NCBI RefSeq assembly: GCF_002954615.1
Contig: NZ_MSCJ01000003.1
Coordinates: 1,240,001-1,304,000, forward strand
DNA length: 64,000 bases
Direction: 5' to 3'
Origin: Photobacterium angustum
GTDB lineage: Bacteria; Pseudomonadota; Gammaproteobacteria; Enterobacterales; Vibrionaceae
The notes under the pieces were generated by a model. It made no database searches. It saw only the letters and a program-made list of their open reading frames with translations, and was not told where the DNA came from. Below are positions 8,945-18,262 of the stretch, in pieces. The stretch's first letter is position 1. Every line of letters begins with the position of its first letter. The position numbers were made by a program, and so were the translations under genes.

Positions 8945-9607
8945 ATGAATCCTGAAGATAAACAATTTGCCGTTATTGGTCTTGGCAGATTTGGCATGTC
9001 ACTTTGCGAAGAACTGAGCGAGCGCGGTGCTCAAGTACTTGCTATCGATCTTGATGAAACCTGTGTGCGTAAAGCGGCTGATGTCGCAACTCAAGCTGTT
9101 GTTGCCGATTGTTCAAATGAAGCCACCATTTCTGAGCTAAAATTGGATGATTATGATCTTGTTATGGTGTCAATTGGTGAAGATGTTAATGCCAGTATTC
9201 TTACTACCCTTCTTTTAAAAGAAGCGGGAGTTAAAACAGTTTGGGTTAAAGCAAAAGATACACCTCATAGCAAAATCTTATCTAAAATTGGCGCTGATAA
9301 GATCATCCGTCCAGAACGTGATATGGGGATTCGTATAGCTCGCAATATGTTAGATAAACGTATTTTTGAGTTCTCTGAACTAGGAAGTGGTATTTCACTC
9401 GCAGAAGTGGTTGTTACTGCAAAAAATATGGGACGTAAAATATCTGAACATCCATGTGGTGCCCATAAAGAAACCCAAGTATTAGCACTAAAACGTGGTC
9501 CTGAAGTACGTAAAGCTCCAGATCCAAGTACTGAGTTACAAGTTGGCGATATTTTAATTATCACAGGACCTGAAAAAATATTAACTGAGACTTTAAGAAA
9601 GCTATGA
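8945..9607 (+). CDS. ktrA: Potassium uptake regulatory subunit KtrA
   Basis: KtrA is the cytosolic RCK-domain ring that binds nucleotides and gates the KtrB channel in Na+-dependent K+ uptake. The dinucleotide-binding Rossmann motif AVIGLGRFG lies near the N-terminus, the acidic end of strand beta-2 is AIDLDE, and PERDMGIRIARNMLDKR leads into the C-terminal RCK_C half. I chose ATG 8945 (220 residues) because family members start about eight residues before the GLGRFG loop and GGGGA lies upstream. An in-frame ATG at 8882 would add 21 unconserved residues. The stop overlaps the ktrB start (ATGA). Confidence 0.93.
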   Translation: MNPEDKQFAVIGLGRFGMSLCEELSERGAQVLAIDLDETCVRKAADVATQAVVADCSNEATISELKLDDYDLVMVSIGEDVNASILTTLLLKEAGVKTVWVKAKDTPHSKILSKIGADKIIRPERDMGIRIARNMLDKRIFEFSELGSGISLAEVVVTAKNMGRKISEHPCGAHKETQVLALKRGPEVRKAPDPSTELQVGDILIITGPEKILTETLRKL

Positions 9608-10971
9608 GTTTCATTCCAAACAGGGGCATGTATGTCCCTATCAAAACTGACAACCATAAAAAAAGATGGTCTGAGCCTAAGATCATCATTTTTAGTTTTT
9701 TAGCCATTTTAATACCAGCAGCAATCCTGCTCACGTTACCTGCATTTTCAGTTTCAGGGCTTAGTTTTGTCGATGCTCTATTTACTGCAACTTCAGCAAT
9801 CAGTGTAACGGGCTTAGGCGTAGTAGATACAGGCTCGCATTTTTCCATTAGTGGTAAAGTGTTATTAATGCTACTCATGCAAATTGGCGGTTTAGGACAA
9901 ATGACATTGTCTGCCGTTTTACTTTACATGTTCGGCTTGCGGTTAAGTCTACGTCAACAAGCATTAACGAAAGAGCAATTAGGACAAGATAAATTCACAA
10001 ATATTCGCCGCCTTGTAAAACACATCATCATCTTTGTGCTTATTTGTGAATTGATCGGTATATTTTTTCTGTCGCTACGCTGGGTACCTCAGATGGGTTG
10101 GGAGCAAGGTTTATTCTTTGCTGTCTTCCATTCGATTTCAGCCTTTAACAATGCGGGTTTTTCTTTATTCTCTGACGGCTTAACACGCTATGTTGATGAT
10201 CCACTCGTTATTATTACGATTTCATCATTATTCATATTAGGTGGTTTAGGTTTTACTGTTATCTCTGATATCAAAAGAAATGCACATCGTGGGTTCCATT
10301 TTTTATCTTTGCATTCAAAAATAATGATAATAGCAACACCCATCCTATTATTTGTCGGTACCGTAATGATTTGGCTTTTAGAACACCATAATAGCCATAC
10401 TCTAGGACCACTTAATGAATCAGGGCAATGGTTAGCAGCCTTTTTCCAATCAGCTACAGCACGTACAGCCGGTTTCAACAGTGTTGATATTGGTAAGTTT
10501 ACCGAACCAACTATGTTGGTCATGATGCTATTGATGCTTATTGGTGCTGGTTCAACATCTACAGGTGGCGGTATTAAGGTATCAACCTTCGTCGTAGCCA
10601 TTTTGGCAACATGGTCGTTCTTAAAGCAACGTGATCGTGTAGTGCTATTTAAGCGCACAATTTCAAACCAAACGGTGACGAAATCACTGGCCATCATTGT
10701 TGTTAGTGGCATTGTACTTACCATTGCAATGTTTGCCTTAATGATCACGGAAAAAGCACCATTCTATGAGGTAATGTTTGAAACCATTTCAGCATTTGCA
10801 ACCGTAGGCGTTACTGCTGGTTTAACTGCAACCTTATCTGAACCAGGTAAATACATCATGATAGTAGTCATGATCATCGGTCGTTTAGGCCCATTAACCT
10901 TGGCATACATGTTAGCTCGTCCTAAACCAACCTTGCTTAAATACCCTGAAGATAACGTCGCTGCTGGCTAA
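9604..10971 (+). CDS. ktrB: Potassium uptake channel subunit KtrB
   Basis: This 455-residue integral membrane protein is the ion-conducting subunit of the Ktr system. The four pore-loop repeats of the Trk/Ktr/HKT superfamily are visible, each with its filter glycine: SVTGLGVVD, FNNAGFSLF, RTAGFNSVD and ATVGVTAGL. The glycine-rich gate segment GAGSTSTGGGIKVST follows the third pore helix. Length and order fit KtrB. It is translationally coupled to ktrA and followed by a 13-bp terminator. Together the two give rapid K+ uptake under osmotic stress. Confidence 0.94.
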   Translation: MSFIPNRGMYVPIKTDNHKKRWSEPKIIIFSFLAILIPAAILLTLPAFSVSGLSFVDALFTATSAISVTGLGVVDTGSHFSISGKVLLMLLMQIGGLGQMTLSAVLLYMFGLRLSLRQQALTKEQLGQDKFTNIRRLVKHIIIFVLICELIGIFFLSLRWVPQMGWEQGLFFAVFHSISAFNNAGFSLFSDGLTRYVDDPLVIITISSLFILGGLGFTVISDIKRNAHRGFHFLSLHSKIMIIATPILLFVGTVMIWLLEHHNSHTLGPLNESGQWLAAFFQSATARTAGFNSVDIGKFTEPTMLVMMLLMLIGAGSTSTGGGIKVSTFVVAILATWSFLKQRDRVVLFKRTISNQTVTKSLAIIVVSGIVLTIAMFALMITEKAPFYEVMFETISAFATVGVTAGLTATLSEPGKYIMIVVMIIGRLGPLTLAYMLARPKPTLLKYPEDNVAAG

Positions 10972-10995
10972 ATCTTTTTCGAGGTATAAACAGAT

Positions 10996-11032
10996 AAAGG
11001 CTTGTTCTTAAAATCTATTAGAACAAGCCTTT
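10996..11032. terminator. Strong terminator after ktrAB
   Basis: AAAGGCTTGTTCT (10996-11008) pairs perfectly with AGAACAAGCCTTT (11020-11032), followed by TTTCTT. The neighbouring FAD oxidoreductase gene converges here, so it may work in both directions. Confidence 0.85.
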
Positions 11033-11051
11033 TTCTTATTTATTCTATATA

Positions 11052-12458
11052 TCAAGCCTTATCAGCTTTACCAGCCGCATTAGCAAATTTTGCTAATTGC
11101 TTATCTAACCAAAGAGGCGATTTACCATTATCTTCGGCGCACTCTTTTCGACGAATTGCATTACGCACCATCATCGCACCACACCATCGAATTGGCTCAG
11201 GAGGAAAACTACCTTTAGGCCCTGATACAAGACCACTTTGGCTCCACTCATTCTGTTGTTCGAGTACTAATGAAGATAATATTTGCCCACCAATCCAAGT
11301 TTGTGCCACTCCATTTCCCGAATAGCCTAAACCATACACAATATCTTTATTGCCATCTAATTGGCCGAAAAATGGTAAGCCCGTCGTTGAACGATCCGAT
11401 GCGCCAGTCCATGTCGCAGCAAATTTTTCTTCTTCAAGGTTTGGAAAAAGCTTATTAAATGATCGTCGCAACAGCTTGCTATAACGACTCGGTGAATCAA
11501 ATACTTTGCTGATTTTATTACCATAGGAGAAATAATTCCCTCCTTTGCCCAGCATTAAACGCCCTTCGGACGTCGAGCGATAATAGTGCACAAAAATACG
11601 TGAATCGATAACGGTTTTACCATCTTTTAATCCCATATCATTAAGCTTTTCAGGAATTGGTTGAGTGATCGCCATATCAGAGCTAACTAAAACAACATTT
11701 CGTTTGAACTGCGGAAATTGTTCTAGCATCCATGCATTTAACGCGAGTACAACTTTTTTGGTAAAAATATCGCCTTCTGGTGTCGTGATTGAAATTGGAA
11801 TTTCTGTGCTGATATTTTCCATAGGGGTATTTTCATAAATTTTAATCCCCATGTTTTCAGCAACACGCTTAAGCCCACGCGCTAATAACGCAGGTTGTAC
11901 GCTTGCCGCTGCGGGTGAATAAAACCCTTCACAATGTAGCTTTGAGCCAGCTTCTTGCTGGACCTTATCATTTTGCCACTCCTGCCAACTATTCACTTCA
12001 TGTTTAGATAGTTGTTCAAGTACACCTTTCATTGCACCTTGCTGCGCTTTATTTGTTGCTGTATATAAAGTGCCATTAAGACGTAGATCAGCATCAATAT
12101 TATTTTCTTTACAAAAATCAGCTATTTCATAAACAGCACGTTCAGATGCTTGTACTAGTTTTACCGCTTCCTCTTCACCGTAGAGTTTCTTCATGGAGGA
12201 ATATTTAGTTGACCATGTCAGCATACATCCCCCATTTCGACCAGATGCACCACTACCACATAAGCCTTTATCTATAATCACAATGTCGAGATTCGGCTGC
12301 TGTTTCTTTAGCTCAATAGCGGTCCATAAACCAGTGTAACCACCTCCAACAATACATACATCCGTTTGAATATCGTGTTTGAGTGAGGTAACTGTATTAT
12401 CAGATTCTTTCTTTAATGCTTCTGAAAACCAAAATGGTTGGAAATGACTATTATGCAT
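11052..12458 (-). CDS. FAD-dependent oxidoreductase of the phosphonate cluster
   Basis: This 468-residue DAO-family flavoenzyme has an N-terminal FAD Rossmann motif (DVCIVGGGYTGLWTAIEL, about residues 32-49), then SGASGRNGG in the FAD-contact region and a C-terminal GLGYSGNGVAQTWIGG loop. Enzymes of this type recur in phnW-phnX clusters, where some are reported to oxidise amino- or N-methyl-aminophosphonates to phosphonoacetaldehyde (the PbfC/PbfD group). I assign that role from context. A palindrome shared with the other phn promoters lies 18 bases upstream of the ATG, so the gene belongs to the same regulon although it is separated from phnX by a terminator. Confidence 0.8.
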   Translation of the reverse strand: MHNSHFQPFWFSEALKKESDNTVTSLKHDIQTDVCIVGGGYTGLWTAIELKKQQPNLDIVIIDKGLCGSGASGRNGGCMLTWSTKYSSMKKLYGEEEAVKLVQASERAVYEIADFCKENNIDADLRLNGTLYTATNKAQQGAMKGVLEQLSKHEVNSWQEWQNDKVQQEAGSKLHCEGFYSPAAASVQPALLARGLKRVAENMGIKIYENTPMENISTEIPISITTPEGDIFTKKVVLALNAWMLEQFPQFKRNVVLVSSDMAITQPIPEKLNDMGLKDGKTVIDSRIFVHYYRSTSEGRLMLGKGGNYFSYGNKISKVFDSPSRYSKLLRRSFNKLFPNLEEEKFAATWTGASDRSTTGLPFFGQLDGNKDIVYGLGYSGNGVAQTWIGGQILSSLVLEQQNEWSQSGLVSGPKGSFPPEPIRWCGAMMVRNAIRRKECAEDNGKSPLWLDKQLAKFANAAGKADKA

Positions 12459-12476
12459 ACCCTACTGCTTCCTTTA

Positions 12477-12490
12477 TTGGTATAGACCAT
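12477..12490. promoter_or_regulatory. Putative PhnR operator (FAD oxidoreductase gene)
   Basis: TTGGTATAGACCAT, ending 18 bases before the start codon at 12458 (minus strand). It shares the GGTATA..ACC core with three other sites in the locus and with the known HutC-subfamily GntR operators. Confidence 0.6.
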
Positions 12491-12580
12491 TAAAGAAACA
12501 ATAAAATCTTTGTATGACGTTTTAATAACAGCAAACAATTGAAATATAAATTTAATATGAATAAACAGGACTATAAATCT

Positions 12581-12615
12581 AGTGAGTTAGCCTTCTACAA
12601 AAGAACTAACTCACT
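12581..12615 (-). terminator. Hairpin terminator after phnX
   Basis: AGTGAGTTAG (12581-12590) and CTAACTCACT (12606-12615) form a perfect 10-bp stem just past the phnX stop. Only a weak T-rich tail follows on the minus strand. Confidence 0.6.
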
Positions 12616-12648
12616 TATTAATTATATGATAACTATATAATCACTAAA

Positions 12649-13458
12649 TTAGGGCCTTTCACCCCTTGCAAGACGAAGGTTAATATCAGCCACAACTTTA
12701 GGTAAATCTGCTATGGTATCAATTTGATAGTGAGCACCAGAATGACTAAATGCTTTCTGCGCTTTTTCACGTGCAGCGTTTAAAGTGTCAATATCTGCAG
12801 ATTCAAATTGCTCTTGAGTAAGACCTGCCTCGTTACCAGATAATAATAACGCCACAGTCCACATCCCTGCATTTAACCCTTCACTAATACCAGGAACAGA
12901 GTCATCCACTTTAATACACGTTGAAACATCGCCAAGTCCTAGTTCTAGCATGTTTTTTAATGCCATAAAGGCTGCAGGACGACCACCTACGGCTAGATCA
13001 TCAGTGGCAACAACGCAGTCAGGTACAAAACCATTAGCATTTAAAGAAGGCAGTAAGGCGTCTAGCACTGCGCGAGGATAACCAGTACATGCACCTATTT
13101 TAATATCTTGCTCACGTAACACAGCCACAACACTTTCTGTGCCTGGAATTAAATCAGCATGTTCACCAACTTTTGCAATTTGTAATGGCATAAACGTTTC
13201 ATAAATCGCATCAATGTCTGATTCTTCCATTTTACGACCAAACTGTGCGTACCAGCGCCCTGAAACGTCTGGTAACTCACCCACAACCTTAATGTGATCC
13301 CACTTACCTAGCCCCATTGGTACACGAGCTTCTTGTAATGAAATATCAAAGTCAAAACCACGTCGAAATGCTTCTACAAAGATAGTGGTTGGTGCAAATG
13401 AACCAAAATCGACTACGGTTCCAGCTAAATCAAAAATTACACCCTTAATCTGTTTCAT
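12649..13458 (-). CDS. phnX: Phosphonoacetaldehyde hydrolase
   Basis: PhnX splits phosphonoacetaldehyde into acetaldehyde and phosphate, the last step of 2-AEP breakdown. This 269-residue HAD-fold protein has the nucleophile motif FDLAGTVVDFGS (Asp10) and the Schiff-base lysine in MGLGKWDHI (Lys52), matching the family's Lys-in-cap mechanism. CTGYPRAV supplies HAD motif II, and VDDSVPGISEGLNAGMWTV the C-terminal metal-binding motif. It lies 29 bases downstream of pbfA in a minus-strand operon phnW-pbfA-phnX. Confidence 0.95.
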   Translation of the reverse strand: MKQIKGVIFDLAGTVVDFGSFAPTTIFVEAFRRGFDFDISLQEARVPMGLGKWDHIKVVGELPDVSGRWYAQFGRKMEESDIDAIYETFMPLQIAKVGEHADLIPGTESVVAVLREQDIKIGACTGYPRAVLDALLPSLNANGFVPDCVVATDDLAVGGRPAAFMALKNMLELGLGDVSTCIKVDDSVPGISEGLNAGMWTVALLLSGNEAGLTQEQFESADIDTLNAAREKAQKAFSHSGAHYQIDTIADLPKVVADINLRLARGERP

Positions 13459-13487
13459 TTTCTATCCTTTTAATTTTTCACATTAAT

Positions 13488-14858
13488 TCAGTTAATAATG
13501 ATTTCGCTAATAGCTTGCTCAACAATATCTAATGCATGAGCAAGATCTTCACGCTTGATAATCAGTGGGGGGCTTAATTGCAGTACGTTACCTTGCGAGA
13601 CTTTAAAACTTAAACCTAGCTCTAAGCATCGATATAGCACTTGTTCAGCAGCATCATAGGCACGGCTTTTAGTGAGGCGATCGGTGACAAGTTCAATCCC
13701 CCATAACAACCCTAACCCTCTTATATCGCCAATGACGGGATAAGATTTTTGCATTTGAGATAAACGTTCAGATACATAGTCTTGGTCTTGCTTTACTTTA
13801 TCTAATAGCTTTTCAGATTCGATGACATCAATGGTCGCAAGCGCGGCGGCACAACCTATCGGGCTTTTCTCATGGGTGTAGTGACCCAATGAAATATCAG
13901 CAGCTTGGTTATATTTATCTTTCGTAATTAAAGCTGCAAATGGCACAACACCACCACCTAAGCCTTTGCCTATACATAAAATATCAGGTTCAATTCCAAA
14001 AGCTTGATAGCTAAACCAGTGACCAGTTCTTCCCATACCATTTGGAATATCATCAATGATCAGCAAAACATTGTGTTTGTCACATATTTCACGTACCCGT
14101 TGCCAGTAGGCTTTTGAAGGCACTTGTACATCAGTATTGCGTAACCCTTCTGCGATAAATGCTCCTACACCGCCCTCTTTTTCAATGACATATTCAAGGT
14201 AGTCGGCGTAATGTAAATCGCTATTATCTTCACGTGGAAAAGCGCCACGATAGGTAATCGGTGGTGGAATACGCTCGACGCCAGCCATTAATGGTCCCAT
14301 CCCCTGCCGAAAACACGCTTCACCACCTACTGATATGGCATCTAAAGACGCGCCATGAAATGAATCCCACAACGAAATCACTTTTGCATTACCCGTAACA
14401 ATACGGGCTAATTTCAATGCCATACCAACCACGGATGTTCCACCGGGAGCAAACAGCACGCGATCGAGTTCTCCACCAGCGATTTCTGTTAGTTTCTTTG
14501 CACAATCAATCGCAGCTTGATGAGTAAAACGTCGCGGAGCAAAAGGCAATTCAGTCAATTGTTGTTGAATGCTTGCTAACACTTTAGGGTGACCATACCC
14601 CAGCTGGTGAACGTTATTACCATGAAAATCCATATAACGTTTACCACTAATATCTTCTATATAAATACCATCGGCTGCTGCTAACGCATTCATACAAGGT
14701 GTGGACATGGATTGATGTAAAAAGTACTCGCTGTCTTGCGCTAACATTGCTTCGGTTTGCGGTGAGTTTAATTTTCGATACCACTTTGTTCGAGCCTCAG
14801 TAGTATTGGTATCCCCCTCACAACGCAGATGTAGATTTTTTTCAGCAGTCATACTCAT
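13488..14858 (-). CDS. pbfA: (R)-1-hydroxy-2-aminoethylphosphonate ammonia-lyase (PbfA-type)
   Basis: This 456-residue PLP enzyme of aminotransferase class III has GGTSVVGMALKLAR in the cofactor-phosphate region, DDIPNGMGRTGHWF for the PLP aspartate region and the PLP lysine in CIGKGLGGGVVP. A class III enzyme between phnW and phnX is the known position of PbfA, which eliminates ammonia from (R)-1-hydroxy-2-AEP to give phosphonoacetaldehyde, so the product feeds straight into PhnX. Assignment rests on this context; a true aminotransferase is the alternative. ATG 14858 overlaps the phnW stop (TAATG), which argues for that start over an upstream in-frame codon at 14879. Confidence 0.82.
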   Translation of the reverse strand: MSMTAEKNLHLRCEGDTNTTEARTKWYRKLNSPQTEAMLAQDSEYFLHQSMSTPCMNALAAADGIYIEDISGKRYMDFHGNNVHQLGYGHPKVLASIQQQLTELPFAPRRFTHQAAIDCAKKLTEIAGGELDRVLFAPGGTSVVGMALKLARIVTGNAKVISLWDSFHGASLDAISVGGEACFRQGMGPLMAGVERIPPPITYRGAFPREDNSDLHYADYLEYVIEKEGGVGAFIAEGLRNTDVQVPSKAYWQRVREICDKHNVLLIIDDIPNGMGRTGHWFSYQAFGIEPDILCIGKGLGGGVVPFAALITKDKYNQAADISLGHYTHEKSPIGCAAALATIDVIESEKLLDKVKQDQDYVSERLSQMQKSYPVIGDIRGLGLLWGIELVTDRLTKSRAYDAAEQVLYRCLELGLSFKVSQGNVLQLSPPLIIKREDLAHALDIVEQAISEIIIN

Positions 14859-15976
14859 TATTGTGTAGCCTTCTGCCAAAACATGGTTTGCGCAATTGCA
14901 TCTAATAAACGGCGAATATCATCGTTATGGACGTCTCCAATGTTACCAATACGGAAACAATCAGCGTTTGAAACTTTCCCCGGATAAATAACAAAACCAT
15001 GTGATTTCAACTGAGTATAAAACTCTTTAAAATCGTAATTTGGCGCTGTTGGTGAGTCAAATGAAGTGATAATTGGTGAATGAAGTGATTGAGGTAGTAA
15101 ACACCTGAAGCCTAATGACTCCATGCCCTTTACAAGTAAGCGTTGATTCGATAGATAGCGTTGATAACGAGCTTTAACACCACCTTCTTGTTCTAGCTCT
15201 AACATGGCTTGATAGAAAGCACGTACGGTATGCGTAGGAGAGGTAAAACGCCACTTACCGTTATTTTTCTCCATGCAATCCCATTGATCATAGAGATCTA
15301 GCGATAATGATCGTGCTCGTCCTTGGCATTGTTTTAACTCTGACGTTTTTGCAATAACAAAGCCAAATCCAGGTACGCCTTGAATACATTTATTAGCAGA
15401 GCTGATCATAAAATCAACACCAAGCTCACCAATATCCATTGGAATACCACCAAAACTCGACATTGCATCTAAGATCATGATCTTATTACGTGATTTAACT
15501 AAATCACAAACCGCTTCAATCGGGTTCAACATGCCTGTCGTGGTTTCACAATGCACCATGGCAACATGTGTAATATCTGAATCGGCATCCAACAAATTAG
15601 CAATATGCTCAAGATCTGGCTGTTCAACTTCACTTAGCTCAATAACATGATGATCAATGTTTAAATACTCAGCAATTTGAGTGATGCGCTTGCCATAAGC
15701 ACCATTATTAATGACTAATAATTTGCCATCAGCAGGGATAACTGTGCCAATTGTTGCTTCTACTGAGGCGCTCCCACTCCCTTGCATCAGTACTGATGTG
15801 TAACCGTTATATTGTGTTGCCAAATCCACCAGTTTAGTGCGAATCACTTCAACAATATCTTTGTTGTAATCATCATCCCATGTACACCAATCTTTTAACA
15901 TTGCCTCACGAACAGACTGCGTTGTTGTTAAAGGGCCGGGGGTTAACAGCAAGTATTGATTCGTCGAGTTTTCCAT
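14858..15976 (-). CDS. phnW: 2-aminoethylphosphonate:pyruvate aminotransferase
   Basis: PhnW transfers the amino group of 2-AEP to pyruvate, giving phosphonoacetaldehyde and alanine. This 372-residue class V aminotransferase starts with the typical [18 protein letters not shown], has [10 protein letters not shown] for PLP binding, DAMSSFGG for the PLP aspartate and the PLP lysine in [15 protein letters not shown] (Lys196). It heads the operon phnW-pbfA-phnX. A palindrome shared with other phn promoters lies only 13 bases upstream of the ATG, in position to block initiation. The divergent substrate-binding protein gene starts 272 bases away. Confidence 0.95.
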   Translation of the reverse strand: MENSTNQYLLLTPGPLTTTQSVREAMLKDWCTWDDDYNKDIVEVIRTKLVDLATQYNGYTSVLMQGSGSASVEATIGTVIPADGKLLVINNGAYGKRITQIAEYLNIDHHVIELSEVEQPDLEHIANLLDADSDITHVAMVHCETTTGMLNPIEAVCDLVKSRNKIMILDAMSSFGGIPMDIGELGVDFMISSANKCIQGVPGFGFVIAKTSELKQCQGRARSLSLDLYDQWDCMEKNNGKWRFTSPTHTVRAFYQAMLELEQEGGVKARYQRYLSNQRLLVKGMESLGFRCLLPQSLHSPIITSFDSPTAPNYDFKEFYTQLKSHGFVIYPGKVSNADCFRIGNIGDVHNDDIRRLLDAIAQTMFWQKATQ

Positions 15977-15989
15977 CTTTTAATCTCAT

Positions 15990-16003
15990 TTGGACTATAC
16001 CAG
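15990..16003. promoter_or_regulatory. Putative PhnR operator (phnW operon)
   Basis: TTGGACTATACCAG, read on the minus strand as CTGGTATAGTCCAA, lies 13 bases before the phnW start codon. It is the least symmetrical of the four related sites. Confidence 0.5.
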
Positions 16004-16189
16004 TTTAAAAACTATAACGAGTTAAAAACCAAGCTGTAAATGGCTCATCTAAAGAGTTAATAAAAGATTCATATTAGAAAACTCTCATCTTTGTTCAGTC
16101 ATATAAGCCACATAAAACCGCCTTAAAACTGAAATACAGTAATCATCTAAGCGTCATAAAGACACCCTAGCATCGTAATGGCTCACAAA

Positions 16190-16203
16190 CTGGTACATAC
16201 CAA
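16190..16203. promoter_or_regulatory. Putative PhnR operator (substrate-binding protein gene)
   Basis: CTGGTACATACCAA differs at two positions from the perfect palindrome at 22433 and lies 45 bases upstream of the ATG at 16249, in the divergent promoter region shared with phnW. Confidence 0.6.
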
Positions 16204-16248
16204 AATTACAACATTGAGTTAGATTTTATCAATCATGGAGATACAACA

Positions 16249-17262
16249 ATGAAGAACCGTTGGATACTAGCCCCTCTTGCTGCTATTTCAGTACTTTCAG
16301 CGACACATGCTTTTGCCGCAGAGGAACTAACGGTATACAGTGCATTTGAAACTGATATGTTAGCTAAATTTAAAGATGGTTTTGAAAAAGCTAACCCAGA
16401 TATCAAAATCAAATGGGTACGTGACTCAACAGGGATCATGACTGCAAAATTACTTGCTGAAAAAGACGCACCACGCGCTGATGTTGTTTGGGGCTTGGCT
16501 GGATCTTCAATGGCATTGCTTAAAGAAAACGGCATCTTAAAGCCGTACTCTCCTAAAGGTTTAGATCAAGTTCGCCCTTCTCTTATTGACCCACAAGCAA
16601 ATAAAGCATGGTTTGGTAACGACGCATTTTTTAATGCGGTTTGTTATAACGAAGTGGTTGGAAAGAAACTCGGTTTAACTAAACCTGAATCTTGGCAAGA
16701 TTTATTAAAACCTGAATACAAAGGCCATATTGCAATGCCTAACCCTGCTTCTTCGGGGACTGGCTACATGCAGGTTTCAGCATGGCTACAGACTATGGGT
16801 GATAAGGCTGGCTGGGAATACATGGCGAAGCTTGATAAAAACATCGATCACTACACTCACTCTGGTTCTAAGCCATGCGTTCAAGCAGCACAAGGTGAGG
16901 TGGCTATCGGTATCTCTATGGCCATTCGCGGTGCAACACTAAAATCACAAGGAGCACCTATCGATGTGATCATGCCTAAAGGTGGTGTTGGTTGGGAAGC
17001 GGAAGCTGTTGGTCTTGTAAATGCTAAATCTGCAGCAGCAAAGCGCCTAGTCGATTGGTCAATTTCAGCCGATGCTAACAAATTATACAACGAATTCTAT
17101 CCTGTAGTAGGTCGTAAAGCAGAATCTAAACCAGTACCAAACTACCCTGATGTTGAAAAAGCCATGGTTAAAATGGACTTCTCAAAAATGGCATCATCTC
17201 GCAAAGATGTACTAAGAACATGGTCTGAAAAGTTTGATTCGAAATCTGAGCCAAAATCTTAA
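16249..17262 (+). CDS. phnS: 2-AEP ABC transporter, periplasmic binding protein
   Basis: This 337-residue class II solute-binding protein has a Sec signal peptide (cleavage after ATHAFA, about residue 23) and starts the mature chain with EELTVYSAFETDMLAKF, as in iron(III)/2-AEP-type binding proteins. The later segment PNPASSGTGYMQVSAWLQ is the oxyanion-binding region of this group. It belongs with the ATPase and permease at 22.5-25.3 kb, forming what looks like the PhnS2-T2-U2 (AepXVW-like) system. The DMSO reductase module now separates them. A strong terminator follows, so it is transcribed alone. The exact symbol (phnS or aepX) is a naming choice. Confidence 0.85.
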   Translation: MKNRWILAPLAAISVLSATHAFAAEELTVYSAFETDMLAKFKDGFEKANPDIKIKWVRDSTGIMTAKLLAEKDAPRADVVWGLAGSSMALLKENGILKPYSPKGLDQVRPSLIDPQANKAWFGNDAFFNAVCYNEVVGKKLGLTKPESWQDLLKPEYKGHIAMPNPASSGTGYMQVSAWLQTMGDKAGWEYMAKLDKNIDHYTHSGSKPCVQAAQGEVAIGISMAIRGATLKSQGAPIDVIMPKGGVGWEAEAVGLVNAKSAAAKRLVDWSISADANKLYNEFYPVVGRKAESKPVPNYPDVEKAMVKMDFSKMASSRKDVLRTWSEKFDSKSEPKS

Positions 17263-17275
17263 TTAATCTAACTTT

Positions 17276-17308
17276 AAAACGCCGAGCCTATCACAGGCTC
17301 GGCGTTTT
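17276..17308. terminator. Strong bidirectional terminator
   Basis: AAAACGCCGAGCCT (17276-17289) pairs perfectly with AGGCTCGGCGTTTT (17295-17308), a 14-bp stem with loop ATCAC and A/T tails on both sides. It separates the convergent phnS and ferredoxin genes. Confidence 0.9.
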
Positions 17309-17328
17309 AAATGAATAACACATTAATT

Positions 17329-17589
17329 CTAACTAATAGAGATTGCTGAAATATAGCAACTAATCATGCATTCTTTACAAAGCGTGCATTTTTCATGATC
17401 AACCACAGGTTTACTCTCAGCTAGCCAAGTAATCGCTTGCTGCTGACAACTGTCACTACAACTTTCACAATAACCATAAATATTATCGCAAGTATTACTT
17501 ATCACGATTTTTTCTTGAATCACCTGGGTTTGTGTTCTTGCAAATCGGGTAAATAACTCTCGGCGACTATACTGTTTAGCTTCGCGCAT
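17329..17589 (-). CDS. NapF-like 4Fe-4S ferredoxin of the DMSO reductase module
   Basis: This 86-residue cytosolic protein starts MREAKQYSRRELFTRF, like NapF-type ferredoxins, and carries two cysteine clusters: an irregular one (C-x6-C-x2-C-x3-C in CDNIYGYCESCSDSC) and a classic CTLCKECMISC. I chose ATG 17589 because the residues upstream belong to the frame overlapping the chaperone gene. The 14-base overlap with that gene indicates an operon. NapF-like proteins help insert or load cofactors into molybdoenzymes. It probably serves DmsA maturation here. Confidence 0.78.
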   Translation of the reverse strand: MREAKQYSRRELFTRFARTQTQVIQEKIVISNTCDNIYGYCESCSDSCQQQAITWLAESKPVVDHEKCTLCKECMISCYISAISIS

Positions 17590-18184
17590 TAAAATAAACC
17601 TTGCTAGGAATTGCTTCAGCACCAAACTCCTCAGTAAGCACCTCAAGAAACTCTTGTCCTAATAAAGCTAACTGATGGTAAGCACCTTCTGGTGCCGCTT
17701 GTTCTAATAACGTTAAATAATGACTTGCCCATGGCAATATATGAACCGAAAGCAACGCTTTAACAGCATCAAACTCCTTAGCCTCTATCAAGCTTGAAAC
17801 AACCATTAACATCAATCCAAATTGATCTTCTGGTTCATTATGACAAGCTTCAAATTCAATATCATATTGCTTTAAAAAAGCACGAAAAGCTAAAGTCGAT
17901 TCGCCAAACACAACAGACTCTCGATCTAAATATACCGAGCCCCAAGGTGGTGCTTTCATTTCACCTACCCCAGTGAAGAGTTCATCATGCCAAACAGCTA
18001 ATACATCTGAATCAGTGTTTAAGAAGGCATTAGTTGTGACATCAAATTGTGTATACCCTGTATTTTCTAATGTAAGCACAGTGCTTACACCAGAAACGTC
18101 ATATTGGCTTGGATGGTAATAAAATAACCCTCCAATAACACGACTAAACACTCTTATATTATCCAGATCAGCACTGCTATACAT
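17576..18184 (-). CDS. TorD/DmsD-family molybdoenzyme chaperone
   Basis: This 202-residue all-helical protein fits the TorD/DmsD family, which binds Tat signal peptides of molybdenum reductases and holds the apoenzyme for cofactor insertion. Recognisable family features are YHPSQYDVSG near the start, LAVWHDELFTG and PPWGSVYLDRE (the conserved PP-x-ES/D-V-like core), and HILPWASHYLTLLEQAA near the end (the H-x-LPW motif). It is divergent from dmsA, its likely client, across 140 bases. Confidence 0.85.
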   Translation of the reverse strand: MYSSADLDNIRVFSRVIGGLFYYHPSQYDVSGVSTVLTLENTGYTQFDVTTNAFLNTDSDVLAVWHDELFTGVGEMKAPPWGSVYLDRESVVFGESTLAFRAFLKQYDIEFEACHNEPEDQFGLMLMVVSSLIEAKEFDAVKALLSVHILPWASHYLTLLEQAAPEGAYHQLALLGQEFLEVLTEEFGAEAIPSKVYFNARS

Positions 18185-18248
18185 TTCAACTCACAATTTA
18201 TTAATTTTACCGTTAGCACAACAATACTTTTTAACTATTTTATATATA

Positions 18249-18262
18249 TTGACATAAAACAA
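18249..18262. promoter_or_regulatory. Possible FNR site between the chaperone gene and dmsA
   Basis: TTGACATAAAACAA matches eight of the ten defined positions of the FNR consensus TTGATnnnnATCAA and sits in the divergent promoter region of an anaerobic reductase operon. Suggestive only. Confidence 0.35.

Noticed and set aside
9265..9878. Minus-strand frames of 130 and 105 codons opposite ktrA/ktrB
   Set aside because: They are antisense to well-identified genes and show no protein features.
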